A stretch of 33,457 bases of DNA from Verrucomicrobia bacterium GWF2_51_19 (GCA_001831095.1 MIDP01000036.1:1-33457); one strand, 5' to 3'. Positions 1 to 7,948 are shown, counted from the first letter of the stretch. The notes: a model not told the origin generated them from the letters alone. Made by a program: numbers and translations.

Positions 1-237
1 AAGTCAGCAGGGCTTGCCCTGCACCATTGGATGCTGTCGCATCCTATTTTAAGATGCGAAGCATCTATGGGGTCTGGGGCCGCTGCCCCAGCCTGTCGCT
101 CTCGCTCCTTGTGCCTTGCTATAGGCCCTATCGCACCCCTCCGTCTGCGCCTCGGCGTTCGCATGGATCTGGCTAAGTCAGCAGGGTTTGCCCTGCACCA
201 TTGGATGCTGGCGCATCCTATTAGATGCTCACCTACG
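1..237. repeat. GC-rich hairpin region with a direct repeat of about 48 bp
   Basis: Positions 1-48 and 175-222 are near-identical direct repeats, differing at only a few bases, with a period of 174 bp. Each copy contains short perfect hairpins (GCAGGG/CCCTGC and GGATGC/GCATCC). The spacer holds two more (AGATGC/GCATCT and GGGGC/GCCCC) plus a stretch at about 88-130, ending CCTTGCTATAGG, that resembles the arm of the repeat downstream of efp (33191-33219). No convincing gene is seen. The region follows the prepilin-like gene and may hold its transcription terminator, but no T-rich tract marks one clearly. Confidence 0.6.
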
Positions 238-678
238 TCAACTCTCATGGCGCTTCTCTTTCAACTTGCGTTGCTTCTTTTCGAGGAGCTTTTCGCGCTC
301 ACCGAGCTCGTAGAGGGTAGGGTTTTTCACCAAATAGCGAACGAGGCGTTTGCCGTCATTGGTCTTGATCGAAATCGTGTACTCAAAGAGATCGAGGACC
401 TTGGTTGCGCGGTAAGACTTCACTTTCCACTTGAGGATCTGGTCGTCGAAGGTCGTCAACTTGCCGCCTTCACGGAGCTTCTCTTTGTCTTGAACCTTAA
501 AGAGGTCATCCAGGGCCCTATCGCGCTCGACGACGAAAACATCTTTTTTGTGAACGCTTTCCATCGCCAAAAAACCATTGAGAAACGATTGCGTCAAGAC
601 CACCACCGAGATCGAAAACAGCGCCAATGCAAGAATCACCTCTATCAAGGAAAACGCAATTTGACTGTCCCTTTTCAT
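238..678 (-). CDS. Type IV prepilin-like / pseudopilin protein
   Basis: A 146-residue protein starting MKRDSQIAFSLIEV. The N-terminus has the class III signal of type IV pilins and type II secretion pseudopilins: a short basic leader, a cleavage site before Phe, Glu at mature position 5, then about 20 hydrophobic residues (VILALALFSISVVVL). The residue before the site is Ala rather than the usual Gly, which prepilin peptidases tolerate less often. The rest is charged, with a Lys/Glu-rich C-terminus. The start at 678 is chosen because the signal begins there; upstream in-frame codons fall in the tRNA gene. The start lies 10 nt after the CCA end of tRNA-Ser, with no Shine-Dalgarno sequence. It could be a GspH/GspI-like minor pseudopilin or a pilus subunit; the exact class is not resolved. 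Confidence 0.8.
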   Translation of the reverse strand: MKRDSQIAFSLIEVILALALFSISVVVLTQSFLNGFLAMESVHKKDVFVVERDRALDDLFKVQDKEKLREGGKLTTFDDQILKWKVKSYRATKVLDLFEYTISIKTNDGKRLVRYLVKNPTLYELGEREKLLEKKQRKLKEKRHES

Positions 679-688
679 TTGTTTACCA

Positions 689-778
<90 letters not shown>

Positions 779-779
779 A

Positions 780-900
780 AAAGACCTCATGCAAAATACC
801 CATAAAGCTCGAAAAACTACATTTTGTAAAGTTTTTTTAAAAAATACTGATGCAAAATAGATGCAAAAATGCGGTTTTGCGCGAGTACGGTCTGCTGTAG
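780..900. repeat. Fragments of the P palindrome family
   Basis: Two stretches match parts of the P repeats found downstream of dnaB and the histidine kinase. The first (about 781-812) carries AAGACCTCATGCAAAAT followed by AAAGCTCG. The second (about 851-895) carries GATGCAAAAATG, then TTTTGCGCGAGTACGGTCTG, like the interior of the full copy at 10312-10438. They look like decayed or deleted copies. No gene is seen here; the tRNA-Ser promoter should lie in this stretch, but no clear -35/-10 pair was found. Confidence 0.5.
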
Positions 901-905
901 CTGCA

Positions 906-1045
906 GAGTGATCTCAATCATTAGCGAAATTTTAATTATCGCGCATCGGTTTTCCGATGCGCCCTGGATGCGCCGTTAGAGAGTTCGGCGGATCTATGAA
1001 GCCATTCGAGGGCGTCTTGCAGACGCAGACCGATTAAACTATTTC
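906..1045. repeat. Deletion derivative of element A/B arms
   Basis: The sequence from TCTCAATCATTAGCGAAA through GCGCATCGGTTTTCCGATGC, GCGCCGTTAGAGAGTTCGGC and GAGGGCGTCTTGCAGACGC matches arm sequences of the two large elements at 11957-12691 and 13497-14227. The outer part of one arm is joined to the outer part of the other, and the AT-rich interior, the promoter-like boxes and the centre are missing. Two perfect hairpins remain (GCGCATCGG/CCGATGCGC and GCGTCT/AGACGC). Confidence 0.65.
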
Positions 1046-1119
1046 AGGAAGTCGCAGCATGCATTTTTGTATTTCGCTTAAAAAGTGTTTGGGAAGGGCC
1101 TAATCTTTTATTCTATAAA

Positions 1120-1181
1120 AGGTTTCCCCGTGGCCACTCGGCGCAGCGCGAAACACATTTTGGCGCTATTTTGCATCGGCA
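1120..1181 (-). repeat. Half copy of the P palindrome directly after a stop codon
   Basis: On the minus strand, right after the stop of the TPR/barrel gene (1184-1182), the sequence GATGCAAAATAGCGCC, then TTTCGCGCTGCGCCGAGTGG, matches the left half of the P repeats after the kinase gene and near 31744. Orientation relative to the upstream gene is the same as in the copies after dnaB and the kinase. The second arm is not recognisable. Confidence 0.5.
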
Positions 1182-2726
1182 TTAAAAAGAGAATATGCCG
1201 TGAAGCGACAAGGCCCAATCGCGGTAGACGTGTGATTGATTCATCGATGCAGAAATTTCGCAGGCCCAGGAGTCGTTGAGGTCTATATGCGTGTCGAAGG
1301 AGGGCTGGATCGAAGTTTGGTAATTGGAGTCCATGGCGGTGCGGACTTTGAGCGAGCACAGCCATTTGCGCGATGCGTAACAAAAGCTGTTTTTTTCCGC
1401 AAACGTGAGATCGATACCGGTGTCGAGGTAGTAGGTAGAAAAAGAAGTCGGTGAAAAGTAGTAAGACGACGTTTTGCGAAAATCCTGCCATTCGACGCCG
1501 AGGCGAGCAAATAAGCGTTTTGGCCAAAGTCCGTGGACTTCGATTGAGGCATCACCGAGGAGGTAACGGTTACCATCGTCCGGGTAGCCTGTTTTGACGA
1601 GCGCCGACAGCGTGACGTGTTCGTGCAGGTTCAAATTGGAATGGAGCCCTACACTGCGATCGTTGATATTTTGCTCGACGACATCCTTGTTGTGAAAGAA
1701 GTTCATCTTCTCGCCGAACAACCGCAGACTGAGCACGTCGAAAGCACGATACCAGATGCTTAATTGGCCGCGGTAACGGTTGGAAATGCCATCTGAAATC
1801 CGCTGATCCCCGATAGAGGCATCACAGCCAAACCGGTCTGCGATGTAGCCTGCCGCCACGTCAACGCTATCCCCGACATACACTCGGTCCGGGTAAGCAC
1901 AAACGGAGTGCCCCAATTTCACATTCCAAAAGAGTGCCTTCACTTGTTTTTCAAAAAGCGCCCAAAATTGCGAACGTTGAACTTGTGTGTCCCATTGGTT
2001 GCTGCGGGCGTCGAGGTAATCAAAGGAGAACCTCAAGCGGGATTGCGATGAGCGCGCCGTCAACTTTCTGAGAGCTTCTTGGGCACTCGAATGATAAGGG
2101 TTTTTGGCCAACAGAGACTGCAGCGTCTTTTGCGCTTCAGCGTTGTCGAAGTCTGCATACAGCTGCCCAAGCGAAAACAGAACGTCTTCATTGCCTGGGT
2201 TTCCTTGAAGAGATGAACGAAAATGCTTTTCAGCCTCAACACGTTTATTGAGCCACAACGCCTCATAGCCCTTGCGTTCGTCTTCGATCCAAGACAGCTG
2301 GAACTTCTCATAAGCAGCCGCATAGGCCAGTAATGCCGCTTGTTTTTGATTATCCCATGCCAAAACGTGTGCTTTCTCGACGTAGGGCACTTCTTTACCG
2401 AGCCCCAAGGCGATCATCTCATCGTAGGCCTTAATGGAAGCCTCGTAGTCCTTTTGCCAACTCAAAACGCGGGCCAACTCAAGGTGAGCCTTTTCGTTTT
2501 TGCTGTCCAAAACTAAAATATTTTTGTAATCATCCTTGACCGCCGCCCAATCGCTGCGAGCCGAGTCGATATCGGCCAAGAGTTGGTAGCCATCAACCGT
2601 TTTTTCGCTCATTTCAGAGAGCAGCAACGACCGCGCGCGTTCGTAATCCTTCACCTCCATATAACGATACACGCCCTCAAAACTTCCGTAGAGGGAAACC
2701 GTGCTCAATATAAGTAATCGCAACAT
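1182..2726 (-). CDS. TPR protein with C-terminal outer-membrane beta-barrel
   Basis: A 514-residue exported protein with a short hydrophobic signal-like N-terminus (MLRLLILSTVSLYGSFEG). Residues of about 20-225 form TPR-like helical repeats, for example ALW-N-R-EAEKHFRSSL-GNPGNEDVLFSLGQLY. From about residue 228 the pattern changes to alternating aromatic/polar strands typical of a transmembrane beta-barrel, ending in GIFSF with a terminal Phe as recognised by the BAM complex. The layout recalls YaiO/PgaA-type outer-membrane proteins, in which a periplasmic TPR region precedes a polysaccharide-export or unknown-function barrel. No neighbouring gene gives a substrate. A P-type repeat begins directly after the stop. 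The ATG at 2726 has no strong Shine-Dalgarno. The fold assignment is by eye; specific function is unknown. Confidence 0.75.
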   Translation of the reverse strand: MLRLLILSTVSLYGSFEGVYRYMEVKDYERARSLLLSEMSEKTVDGYQLLADIDSARSDWAAVKDDYKNILVLDSKNEKAHLELARVLSWQKDYEASIKAYDEMIALGLGKEVPYVEKAHVLAWDNQKQAALLAYAAAYEKFQLSWIEDERKGYEALWLNKRVEAEKHFRSSLQGNPGNEDVLFSLGQLYADFDNAEAQKTLQSLLAKNPYHSSAQEALRKLTARSSQSRLRFSFDYLDARSNQWDTQVQRSQFWALFEKQVKALFWNVKLGHSVCAYPDRVYVGDSVDVAAGYIADRFGCDASIGDQRISDGISNRYRGQLSIWYRAFDVLSLRLFGEKMNFFHNKDVVEQNINDRSVGLHSNLNLHEHVTLSALVKTGYPDDGNRYLLGDASIEVHGLWPKRLFARLGVEWQDFRKTSSYYFSPTSFSTYYLDTGIDLTFAEKNSFCYASRKWLCSLKVRTAMDSNYQTSIQPSFDTHIDLNDSWACEISASMNQSHVYRDWALSLHGIFSF

Positions 2727-3000
2727 TCACTGCAGACTAAAAGTATTTTTTTAAAACCTCAACTCAAAAGGATGGCCTAATCAAATCCCGAACTGCAACA
2801 CCTGAAGGGTGACCGAAATGTGCCTCACGCAAAGCCACATGCGCCTTTTTTTTGTCAGAGAAATCATTTTATTTTCAGCCTTGTTCAACGAGGATGGAGG
2901 CTCATTGAACCCAAAAGATTCGCATTAAAAGATTGCAATAGCGTTTGAAAATTGTCAGAAAGGAGGGTGGTAGGGGACATATTTTAACCTAATCGAAACT

Positions 3001-4215
3001 ATGACAGAATGTGTATTGAATACCAGTAGACGTGCCCACGTGGTGCAACGCACACAAGCAACCTCCTATATGAAAACTTATTCGCCGACGCATCCCTTTT
3101 GGGCTACAATGACCAAAAAGCAGCGGCTAAATCCGTCTGCGGGAGAAAAAGAAACCGTTCACTTCGAACTCGATATGTCTGGTAGCGACCTGAACTACGA
3201 GGCGGGTGACATTTTGGGCGTTATTCCAAGCAATGATCCCAAAGAAGTCAATGACCTCATCCAGGCACTTCGGTTAACGGGATCGGAACCCATTCTGTGG
3301 GGCAAAGAACAGGAGCCCATGACACTGCGTTGCGCTTTTGAACATCGGTGCTGTCTGCGCTTTGTTCCGCACTCCATCTTGGTAAAACTTCTAGAACGCC
3401 TCGGCAATGCTTCGGAGAAAAAGAGCCTCAAAATCCTCTTTGATCCCGCTTGTTCGGAATCTTTGAAAAATTTCCAAAATAATCACTCTATGTTCGACGT
3501 CGCTGAAAAGTTCAGCAGCGCTTCTTTCGAGCCCCAGGAGTACGTCGATTGCCTTAAACGCTTGACGCCACGACTGTACTCCATCGCCTCCTCGCCCAGA
3601 AACAACGCCAACCAAATCGACCTCGTTGTCTCAATCGTTCGCTACCACCTGAATGAGAGAATGTATGGCGGCGTCGCATCCACATTCTTGGCTGACAGAG
3701 TCCCGTTCAACATTCCAGCGGTGCCCGTGTTTATCGCTAAATCCAGCTTCCGACTCCCTGAAAACACCGACACCGATGTCATTATGGTCGGCCCAGGTGC
3801 AGGATTGGCGCCCTTCCGCGGATTTCTGCAGGAAAGAGACCTCTCTCATTCAAAAGGCCGCAATTGGCTATTTTTCGGCGACCAACACCGCGCCAGCGAC
3901 TTTTTGTACGAAAACGAACTCAATGCTTACCTCGAAAAAGGCCTCTTGACGCGCCTTGACCTCGCATTTTCACGCGATCAGGTCTATAAAATCTATGTCC
4001 AACACAAGATGAAGGAAAACGCTCAAGAACTTTGGAACTGGATCCAAAACGATGCCCATTTCTACGTCTGCGGCGATGCCAGTCGTATGGCCAAAGATGT
4101 TGAGGAAACCCTCCTCGAGATGTTCAAAAAACAAGGGCATATGTCCGAAGACGCCGCGGCCGCCTATCTCAAAGATATGCGAACTTCAAAACGTTATCAA
4201 AAAGACGTCTATTAA
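3001..4215 (+). CDS. Sulfite-reductase-type flavoprotein (FAD/NADPH domains only)
   Basis: The protein matches the C-terminal two-thirds of the diflavin reductase family (CysJ, cytochrome P450 reductase): FAD-binding region with RLYSIASSP, then the NADPH module with GPGAGLAPFRGFLQER, a FYVCGDASRMAKDVE segment and the characteristic C-terminal aromatic end (KDVY). The flavodoxin-like FMN domain that precedes these in CysJ is absent, and no separate flavodoxin gene adjoins. Expected chemistry is hydride transfer from NADPH to FAD and on to a partner; the partner is unknown. The ATG at 3001 is the first in frame after a stop at 2971. Homology is recognisable only from about the ATG at 3070 (MKTYSPTHPF), a likely alternative start giving 381 residues. 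Neither has a well-placed Shine-Dalgarno sequence. It is a single gene, convergent with the next. Confidence 0.85.
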   Translation: MTECVLNTSRRAHVVQRTQATSYMKTYSPTHPFWATMTKKQRLNPSAGEKETVHFELDMSGSDLNYEAGDILGVIPSNDPKEVNDLIQALRLTGSEPILWGKEQEPMTLRCAFEHRCCLRFVPHSILVKLLERLGNASEKKSLKILFDPACSESLKNFQNNHSMFDVAEKFSSASFEPQEYVDCLKRLTPRLYSIASSPRNNANQIDLVVSIVRYHLNERMYGGVASTFLADRVPFNIPAVPVFIAKSSFRLPENTDTDVIMVGPGAGLAPFRGFLQERDLSHSKGRNWLFFGDQHRASDFLYENELNAYLEKGLLTRLDLAFSRDQVYKIYVQHKMKENAQELWNWIQNDAHFYVCGDASRMAKDVEETLLEMFKKQGHMSEDAAAAYLKDMRTSKRYQKDVY

Positions 4216-4266
4216 AGACTTTTGCAAAATAGCGTCAAAACGCGTTTCGCTTAAACTCGTACGCTT
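4214..4266 (+). repeat. Half copy of the P palindrome at the flavoprotein gene stop
   Basis: Directly at the TAA stop (4213-4215) begins AAAGACTTTTGCAAAATAGC, followed by ACGCGTTTCGCTTAAACTCG. This matches the left half of the P repeats, in the same orientation relative to the upstream gene as after the TPR/barrel gene, dnaB and the kinase. The second arm is replaced by an unrelated terminator hairpin. Confidence 0.5.
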
Positions 4267-4268
4267 AC

Positions 4269-4301
4269 AAAAAAGGCCCGCAATCATTGCGAGCCTTTTT
4301 G
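4269..4301. terminator. Bidirectional intrinsic terminator
   Basis: A hairpin AAAAAGGC/GCCTTTTT with an inner CGCAA/TTGCG stem sits between the convergent flavoprotein and HNH-like genes. A-rich and T-rich flanks allow termination in both directions. Confidence 0.8.
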
Positions 4302-4320
4302 TATCAATACGGTTGTTCGC

Positions 4321-5277
4321 TCATTTTACTTTAGGGAAAATCCGCTGTGTCAGCGGGTCGTTTTGAATTATTTCTGCTTGCTCTTTGGTTACTGGAATCA
4401 AGTTCCACCAAACATTTGAGCCGCCATACTGTAGCGGAATGATGTGATAAACATAATTTGTGGGCCAATTCCGTCCGAATTGTTGACCCCATTTTTCGGT
4501 CAAAGAATAACAGTTTTTTCTAAATTTACATTGGTTATCTTTTTGTATCTTGTCGCTTATGGGTGAGAAAAATAGCAGGTCTTCGCCTTTAATATAATTG
4601 GCGTACTTTATCGAGTCAAACAACTTAGTGTTGATCTCATGCAAAAATGAACGCGATTTCACGCTTAACCGTTTTTGATTCACTCCTATATTCTTCAGCG
4701 CAATCGATTGAAGGATCGCTATATATTGCTCAAAATCCTCTGATGTAAACATCGGCCGTTGATGCATTGGGAAAATTTTCATTCCCAGTGGCCAAGAATG
4801 GTGCACAAATGTATGCTGTTTTTCGGTGAGTGGTACCAGATTCCACCAAACATTTAAACCACCGTATTGCTTTGGAATAATGTGGTGCGCGTGCATCGCA
4901 TTGCCGGTGTCGGGATCTGTTGGCCAAGCACGGACGCGCAAAGCTTCACACCATTTCGCTTTGAGTTCTTCACGCCTATCAGAAAATTCGGCATTAATGT
5001 TGTCCAATGTTTCTTCGTCAACGCGCGTGATGTATTCGAGAGACCAAGATCCTTTAATGTAGGCCGAATGGCTCAAGGCATATTTGGTGAGCTTATTCTG
5101 AGTACCTAAAAGCGAGTAAGCCTGGATGCTGTTGTGTCGTATGCCTACATTTTCCAAGGCCACTTTTTGCAGGGCATCGACGTAGCTTACGAACTCCTTT
5201 TTAGTGAACTCAGCGCTCACGGCAAGTGCGCTGAGGAAGAGGCTGATAATCAGCATGTTTTGTAGTGTTTTTTTCAT
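4321..5277 (-). CDS. Exported protein with two tandem HNH-nuclease-like domains
   Basis: A 318-residue protein with a Sec signal (MKKTLQNMLIISLFLSALAVSA) followed by two homologous halves of about 140 residues. Each half starts with a helical segment (FTKKEFVSYVDALQ-ALENVGI; FTSEDFEQYIAILQ-ALKNIGV), contains YIKG, then a WPT segment and an HNH-like core. The first core reads HHIIPKQYGGLNVWWNLVPL and continues to a late His pair (HTFVHH), as expected of a His-Me finger nuclease. In the second core the first His is Tyr (YHIIPLQYGG) and the late His residues are lost, so that half is probably inactive. The start at 5277 is chosen because the signal peptide begins there; no good Shine-Dalgarno is seen. 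Nuclease activity is inferred from the motif only. No immunity or secretion gene adjoins. A periplasmic or secreted nuclease or effector is possible. Confidence 0.7.
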   Translation of the reverse strand: MKKTLQNMLIISLFLSALAVSAEFTKKEFVSYVDALQKVALENVGIRHNSIQAYSLLGTQNKLTKYALSHSAYIKGSWSLEYITRVDEETLDNINAEFSDRREELKAKWCEALRVRAWPTDPDTGNAMHAHHIIPKQYGGLNVWWNLVPLTEKQHTFVHHSWPLGMKIFPMHQRPMFTSEDFEQYIAILQSIALKNIGVNQKRLSVKSRSFLHEINTKLFDSIKYANYIKGEDLLFFSPISDKIQKDNQCKFRKNCYSLTEKWGQQFGRNWPTNYVYHIIPLQYGGSNVWWNLIPVTKEQAEIIQNDPLTQRIFPKVK

Positions 5278-5415
5278 AATTTTATGTTGAGGTTGTGGGG
5301 CTTTTATCAAGGTTTGAATAAATTAATAGAAGATGTCAAATCAAAAACATATTTTTATTCAGGTCAGTCAATCATTAGCGATTGAAGTAAAACATCGAGA
5401 GGTTTCTTTCCTAAA

Positions 5416-5628
5416 ATGATCAAGCGCTGTGTAGCGTCAATTTGGGAGCCAATAGGAGGTCAAAAGGGTTGCAAAACCATGAGTGCAAATCGTACAAGGC
5501 CAATAATTCAAGGCGCATCGGGATATACGACGCGCGGTGATTTGCACCCATTAAGCGATCAAACAACAGACCGTGTTGGTGGCGCGCGAAAAAATTTCAC
5601 TGAAGACTATGGTGTTGTTTCTAAGTGA
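5416..5628 (+). CDS. Small hypothetical ORF, doubtful
   Basis: An open frame of 70 codons, with an internal ATG at 5479 giving 49 residues (MSANRTRPIIQ...). An AGGAGG lies at about 5455, some 20 nt before the internal ATG, too far for normal use. The end overlaps the 3' end of nrdR tail to tail by 22 nt. No domain was recognised. The stretch otherwise serves as the upstream region of the HNH-like gene. It could be a real small protein or chance. Confidence 0.22.
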   Translation: MIKRCVASIWEPIGGQKGCKTMSANRTRPIIQGASGYTTRGDLHPLSDQTTDRVGGARKNFTEDYGVVSK

Positions 5629-6056
5629 TGGATGGCGTTGACGAAGTCTTCGACGGAGCGGAAGTCTTTGTATACACTAGCGAAGCGCACGTAGGCGATG
5701 GGGTCGAGCCCCTTTAGATGATTCATGATGGACTCGCCGATGGCCTTACAGGGAATGTCGGTGTATTGCGAGCAGAGTTCGTCGGTGATTTGGTCGACGA
5801 GAGTTTCCACTTGCTGTGTCGAAACTGGCCGTTTCTCGAGGGCTTTTTCGATGCCAGAACAGATCTTTTCTCGGGAAAACTTTTCGCGGCGACCGTCGCG
5901 TTTGATGACCCAGATTTCGTCGCGCAGAACCTCTTCGAGCGTGGTGAAGCGGTGTTCACACTGGATACATTGGCGACGGCGGCGGATAGTGCTCTCACTG
6001 GTGTCGCGACTGTCGACAACGCGGGTGTCGTGGGAGGAGCATTTCGGGCACTTCAT
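5607..6056 (-). CDS. nrdR: Transcriptional repressor NrdR
   Basis: At 149 residues this matches the family's usual length. The N-terminal zinc ribbon MKCPKCSSHDTRVVDSR ... RRRRQCIQCEHRFTTLE has the four metal-binding cysteines. The ATP-cone follows (IKRDGRREKFSREKICSGIEKALEKRPV) and extends to about residue 140. NrdR is a nucleotide-sensing repressor of ribonucleotide reductase genes that binds NrdR boxes. Its start overlaps the stop of the upstream acyltransferase/glycosyltransferase gene in an ATGA, so the two are probably translationally coupled. No NrdR box or nrd gene is visible in this window. Confidence 0.97.
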   Translation of the reverse strand: MKCPKCSSHDTRVVDSRDTSESTIRRRRQCIQCEHRFTTLEEVLRDEIWVIKRDGRREKFSREKICSGIEKALEKRPVSTQQVETLVDQITDELCSQYTDIPCKAIGESIMNHLKGLDPIAYVRFASVYKDFRSVEDFVNAIHHLETTP

Positions 6057-7834
6057 AAAAGACCTGTTATGTGTTTAAAAACTTCTTTTGGCTCAATGTC
6101 GGCCATGGAGCGTGTTGATGATTTTAGAATCATTTTAGGCGCAGAAAATATGGGGCCAGTGCGGGTGACGTCTGTTGGACCGAAGAGGGCAACGATGGGC
6201 ACGCCGAGGGCATTGGCGAGGTGCATGCCGCCTGTGTCGTTTGTGATGACAAGCGAACAGGACTTTAGCTGGGCGGCAAAAGAGACGAGGTCCGTCTGGC
6301 CAGCCCTATTTTCAACGTTTTTTAGGCCATGGGCAACGGCATTGCAGATGTCGACATCGCGTTGCGTGCCAAAGAGCACAAATTGCTTCTTGCTCGCCTG
6401 AATGATGGTGCGCCAATGCTCGACTGGCCAGCGCTTTGCCGGGAAGTTTTCCGTCCCACAAATACAGCCAATCGGGCCATTATTATTATCATACGATGAT
6501 TCTAGTGGACTCAAATCTGGCCGTTCTAAAAGCCCAAAATGCTGAAACAATGCCACCCATCGCTCCGTTTGGTGTTTCTGTGTCAGCCTCCATGTGTGGG
6601 TCAAGAATGGCCGTTTGCGTGCGCGCTCTATGCCAAAACGCTGCGGGGCGCCGATAAAGAAAGCCTCAAAGTCGCTACGCAAAGAATTAGGCAATGTGAC
6701 ATATGTTTCTGGGTACAAGTTGCGGTATTTTAGTAATCTCCAATAGTAGCGCCAGCCCTTCTGCGGCAACGGGAGGTGTTTGTGACCGATCTGGAGCGCT
6801 TTTAACAGTGGAATGAAGTGCGCCCGCGCCAATAATGTGATCTCCGCATCGGGCCTTGACTTCTCCAACGCTCGAATCAACGGAATCGCCATAACGACGT
6901 CGCCCAACCAGTTTGGCATGCGGATCCAAAAGCGTGTCTTGCGCTCCAGGCTCTTTTGACCGAGAAAAGCAAGCGTCTCAACGAGTCTGTCCTTCTTTGA
7001 CTGTATGCGCAACCGTTGCCGCGGCTCATCTTGCGTCCGCCAGCGACTGTGCATCCATAGCCAGTTTCCCGAAAGACTTGTCGACGTCCGCAGCTTGTGC
7101 TCGAGCCAGCGATTGCTCTCATACGTGATGCTCGCCGCGTCTTTGGCCCCAATCAACGGCTCACACACCATCTTGGCGCGCATAAAGCCCAAGCGCTGAG
7201 TGTATAGGTAAAAAACGTCGGATTGAAACTTTTCAGCTAATAGCCCCGGCAGCTCCGTCGTCGACGCCAATCGCCCGCAAAAGGTTGTCAATAGACCCCG
7301 CGCGCCAGCATTCTGGTCGAAGAGAACGGCCACAGCGCCCCCTTGCCTCAGAATTGCTTGCGCTTCTAGAAAACCTTCCTTCCGCGACAACAACTTCAAC
7401 CCAAATCGTTCCCGTGTCCGCTTCACCCACCGCTCAATCCACCTCATCCCCAAAGGCCGGTAAATCACTCCCGCCGGCCTCTCGTAATCCAAAATTAATG
7501 GCATCGCCGTGATCATCTCCATCAGCGAAAAATGCGGCACCAAAACAACCACACTTCGCTCCGATTGCATGCTCGCTTCCAGCATAGTCCGGTCAGCCTC
7601 ATCCATCACGATCCTTTTGCGGTACTGTTCCCGTGTCCAAAACGGTGAAATCAACGCCACTAGCCCCATCTCGACCATTCGGCGACACGTCTCGCGAGCT
7701 AAACGACGGCGCCAATCCTCACTCCGATCGCCGTATACCCCATATAAATTCCCCAATAATACCCGCCGCCTCCTCCATGCACAAATATAAATAACGTCCC
7801 CGATGAGATTACATAGTATTTGTAAAATGTTCAT
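6053..7834 (-). CDS. Fused LpxL-type lipid A acyltransferase and family 9 glycosyltransferase
   Basis: One 593-residue frame carries two enzymes. Residues of about 1-285 resemble LpxL/HtrB acyltransferases: an N-terminal hydrophobic segment, the H-x4-E catalytic motif (His101, Glu106 in PHFSLMEM), a FDQNAG block near 172-177 and the GNWLWMHSRWR block near 256-265. Residues of about 302-593 form a GT-B glycosyltransferase of family 9 (heptosyltransferase type): RMPNWLGDVVMAIPLIRAL at the N-terminus of the domain, GTENFPAKRWP in the middle and NDTGGMHLANALGVP near 532-546 in the donor site. Together they suggest late acylation of lipid A and sugar addition to the LPS core at the inner membrane. 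Usually these are separate genes. The gene is followed by nrdR with a 4-nt overlap. Exact acyl donor and sugar are not predictable. Confidence 0.9.
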   Translation of the reverse strand: MNILQILCNLIGDVIYICAWRRRRVLLGNLYGVYGDRSEDWRRRLARETCRRMVEMGLVALISPFWTREQYRKRIVMDEADRTMLEASMQSERSVVVLVPHFSLMEMITAMPLILDYERPAGVIYRPLGMRWIERWVKRTRERFGLKLLSRKEGFLEAQAILRQGGAVAVLFDQNAGARGLLTTFCGRLASTTELPGLLAEKFQSDVFYLYTQRLGFMRAKMVCEPLIGAKDAASITYESNRWLEHKLRTSTSLSGNWLWMHSRWRTQDEPRQRLRIQSKKDRLVETLAFLGQKSLERKTRFWIRMPNWLGDVVMAIPLIRALEKSRPDAEITLLARAHFIPLLKALQIGHKHLPLPQKGWRYYWRLLKYRNLYPETYVTLPNSLRSDFEAFFIGAPQRFGIERARKRPFLTHTWRLTQKHQTERWVALFQHFGLLERPDLSPLESSYDNNNGPIGCICGTENFPAKRWPVEHWRTIIQASKKQFVLFGTQRDVDICNAVAHGLKNVENRAGQTDLVSFAAQLKSCSLVITNDTGGMHLANALGVPIVALFGPTDVTRTGPIFSAPKMILKSSTRSMADIEPKEVFKHITGLL

Positions 7835-7909
7835 TTTAAACTATTTAGCCCATGGCTCAGCTACGCAACGCGCGGCGGAAGATTAAAAGTGTTTTTAGGA
7901 AGGGCTCGT

Positions 7910-7941
7910 GAAACAATTTTTATTCCATAAAAATGGGTTTC
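7910..7941. other. Hairpin just downstream of bamA
   Basis: GAAAC/GTTTC with an inner ATTTTTAT/ATAAAAAT stem and a TCC loop begins 8 nt after the bamA stop. It lacks the T-tract of a classical terminator on the bamA-coding strand, but its position fits a 3' stem. A weakly similar sequence (AAAAGTGTTT, GGAAGGGC, TTTTATTC, ATAAAA) occurs at 1080-1125 near the end of another gene. Confidence 0.4.
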
Positions 7942-7948
7942 AAAAATA

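Noticed and set aside
2950-2985. Promoter or Shine-Dalgarno (AAAGGAGGG) for the flavoprotein gene
   Set aside because: The purine-rich stretch is more than 30 nt before the ATG at 3001, and TTGTCA to TATTTT has a 22-bp spacer; neither fits.
5718-6401. Long plus-strand frames over nrdR and the fused lipid A gene
   Set aside because: They are antisense to clearly homologous proteins and show no motif of their own.
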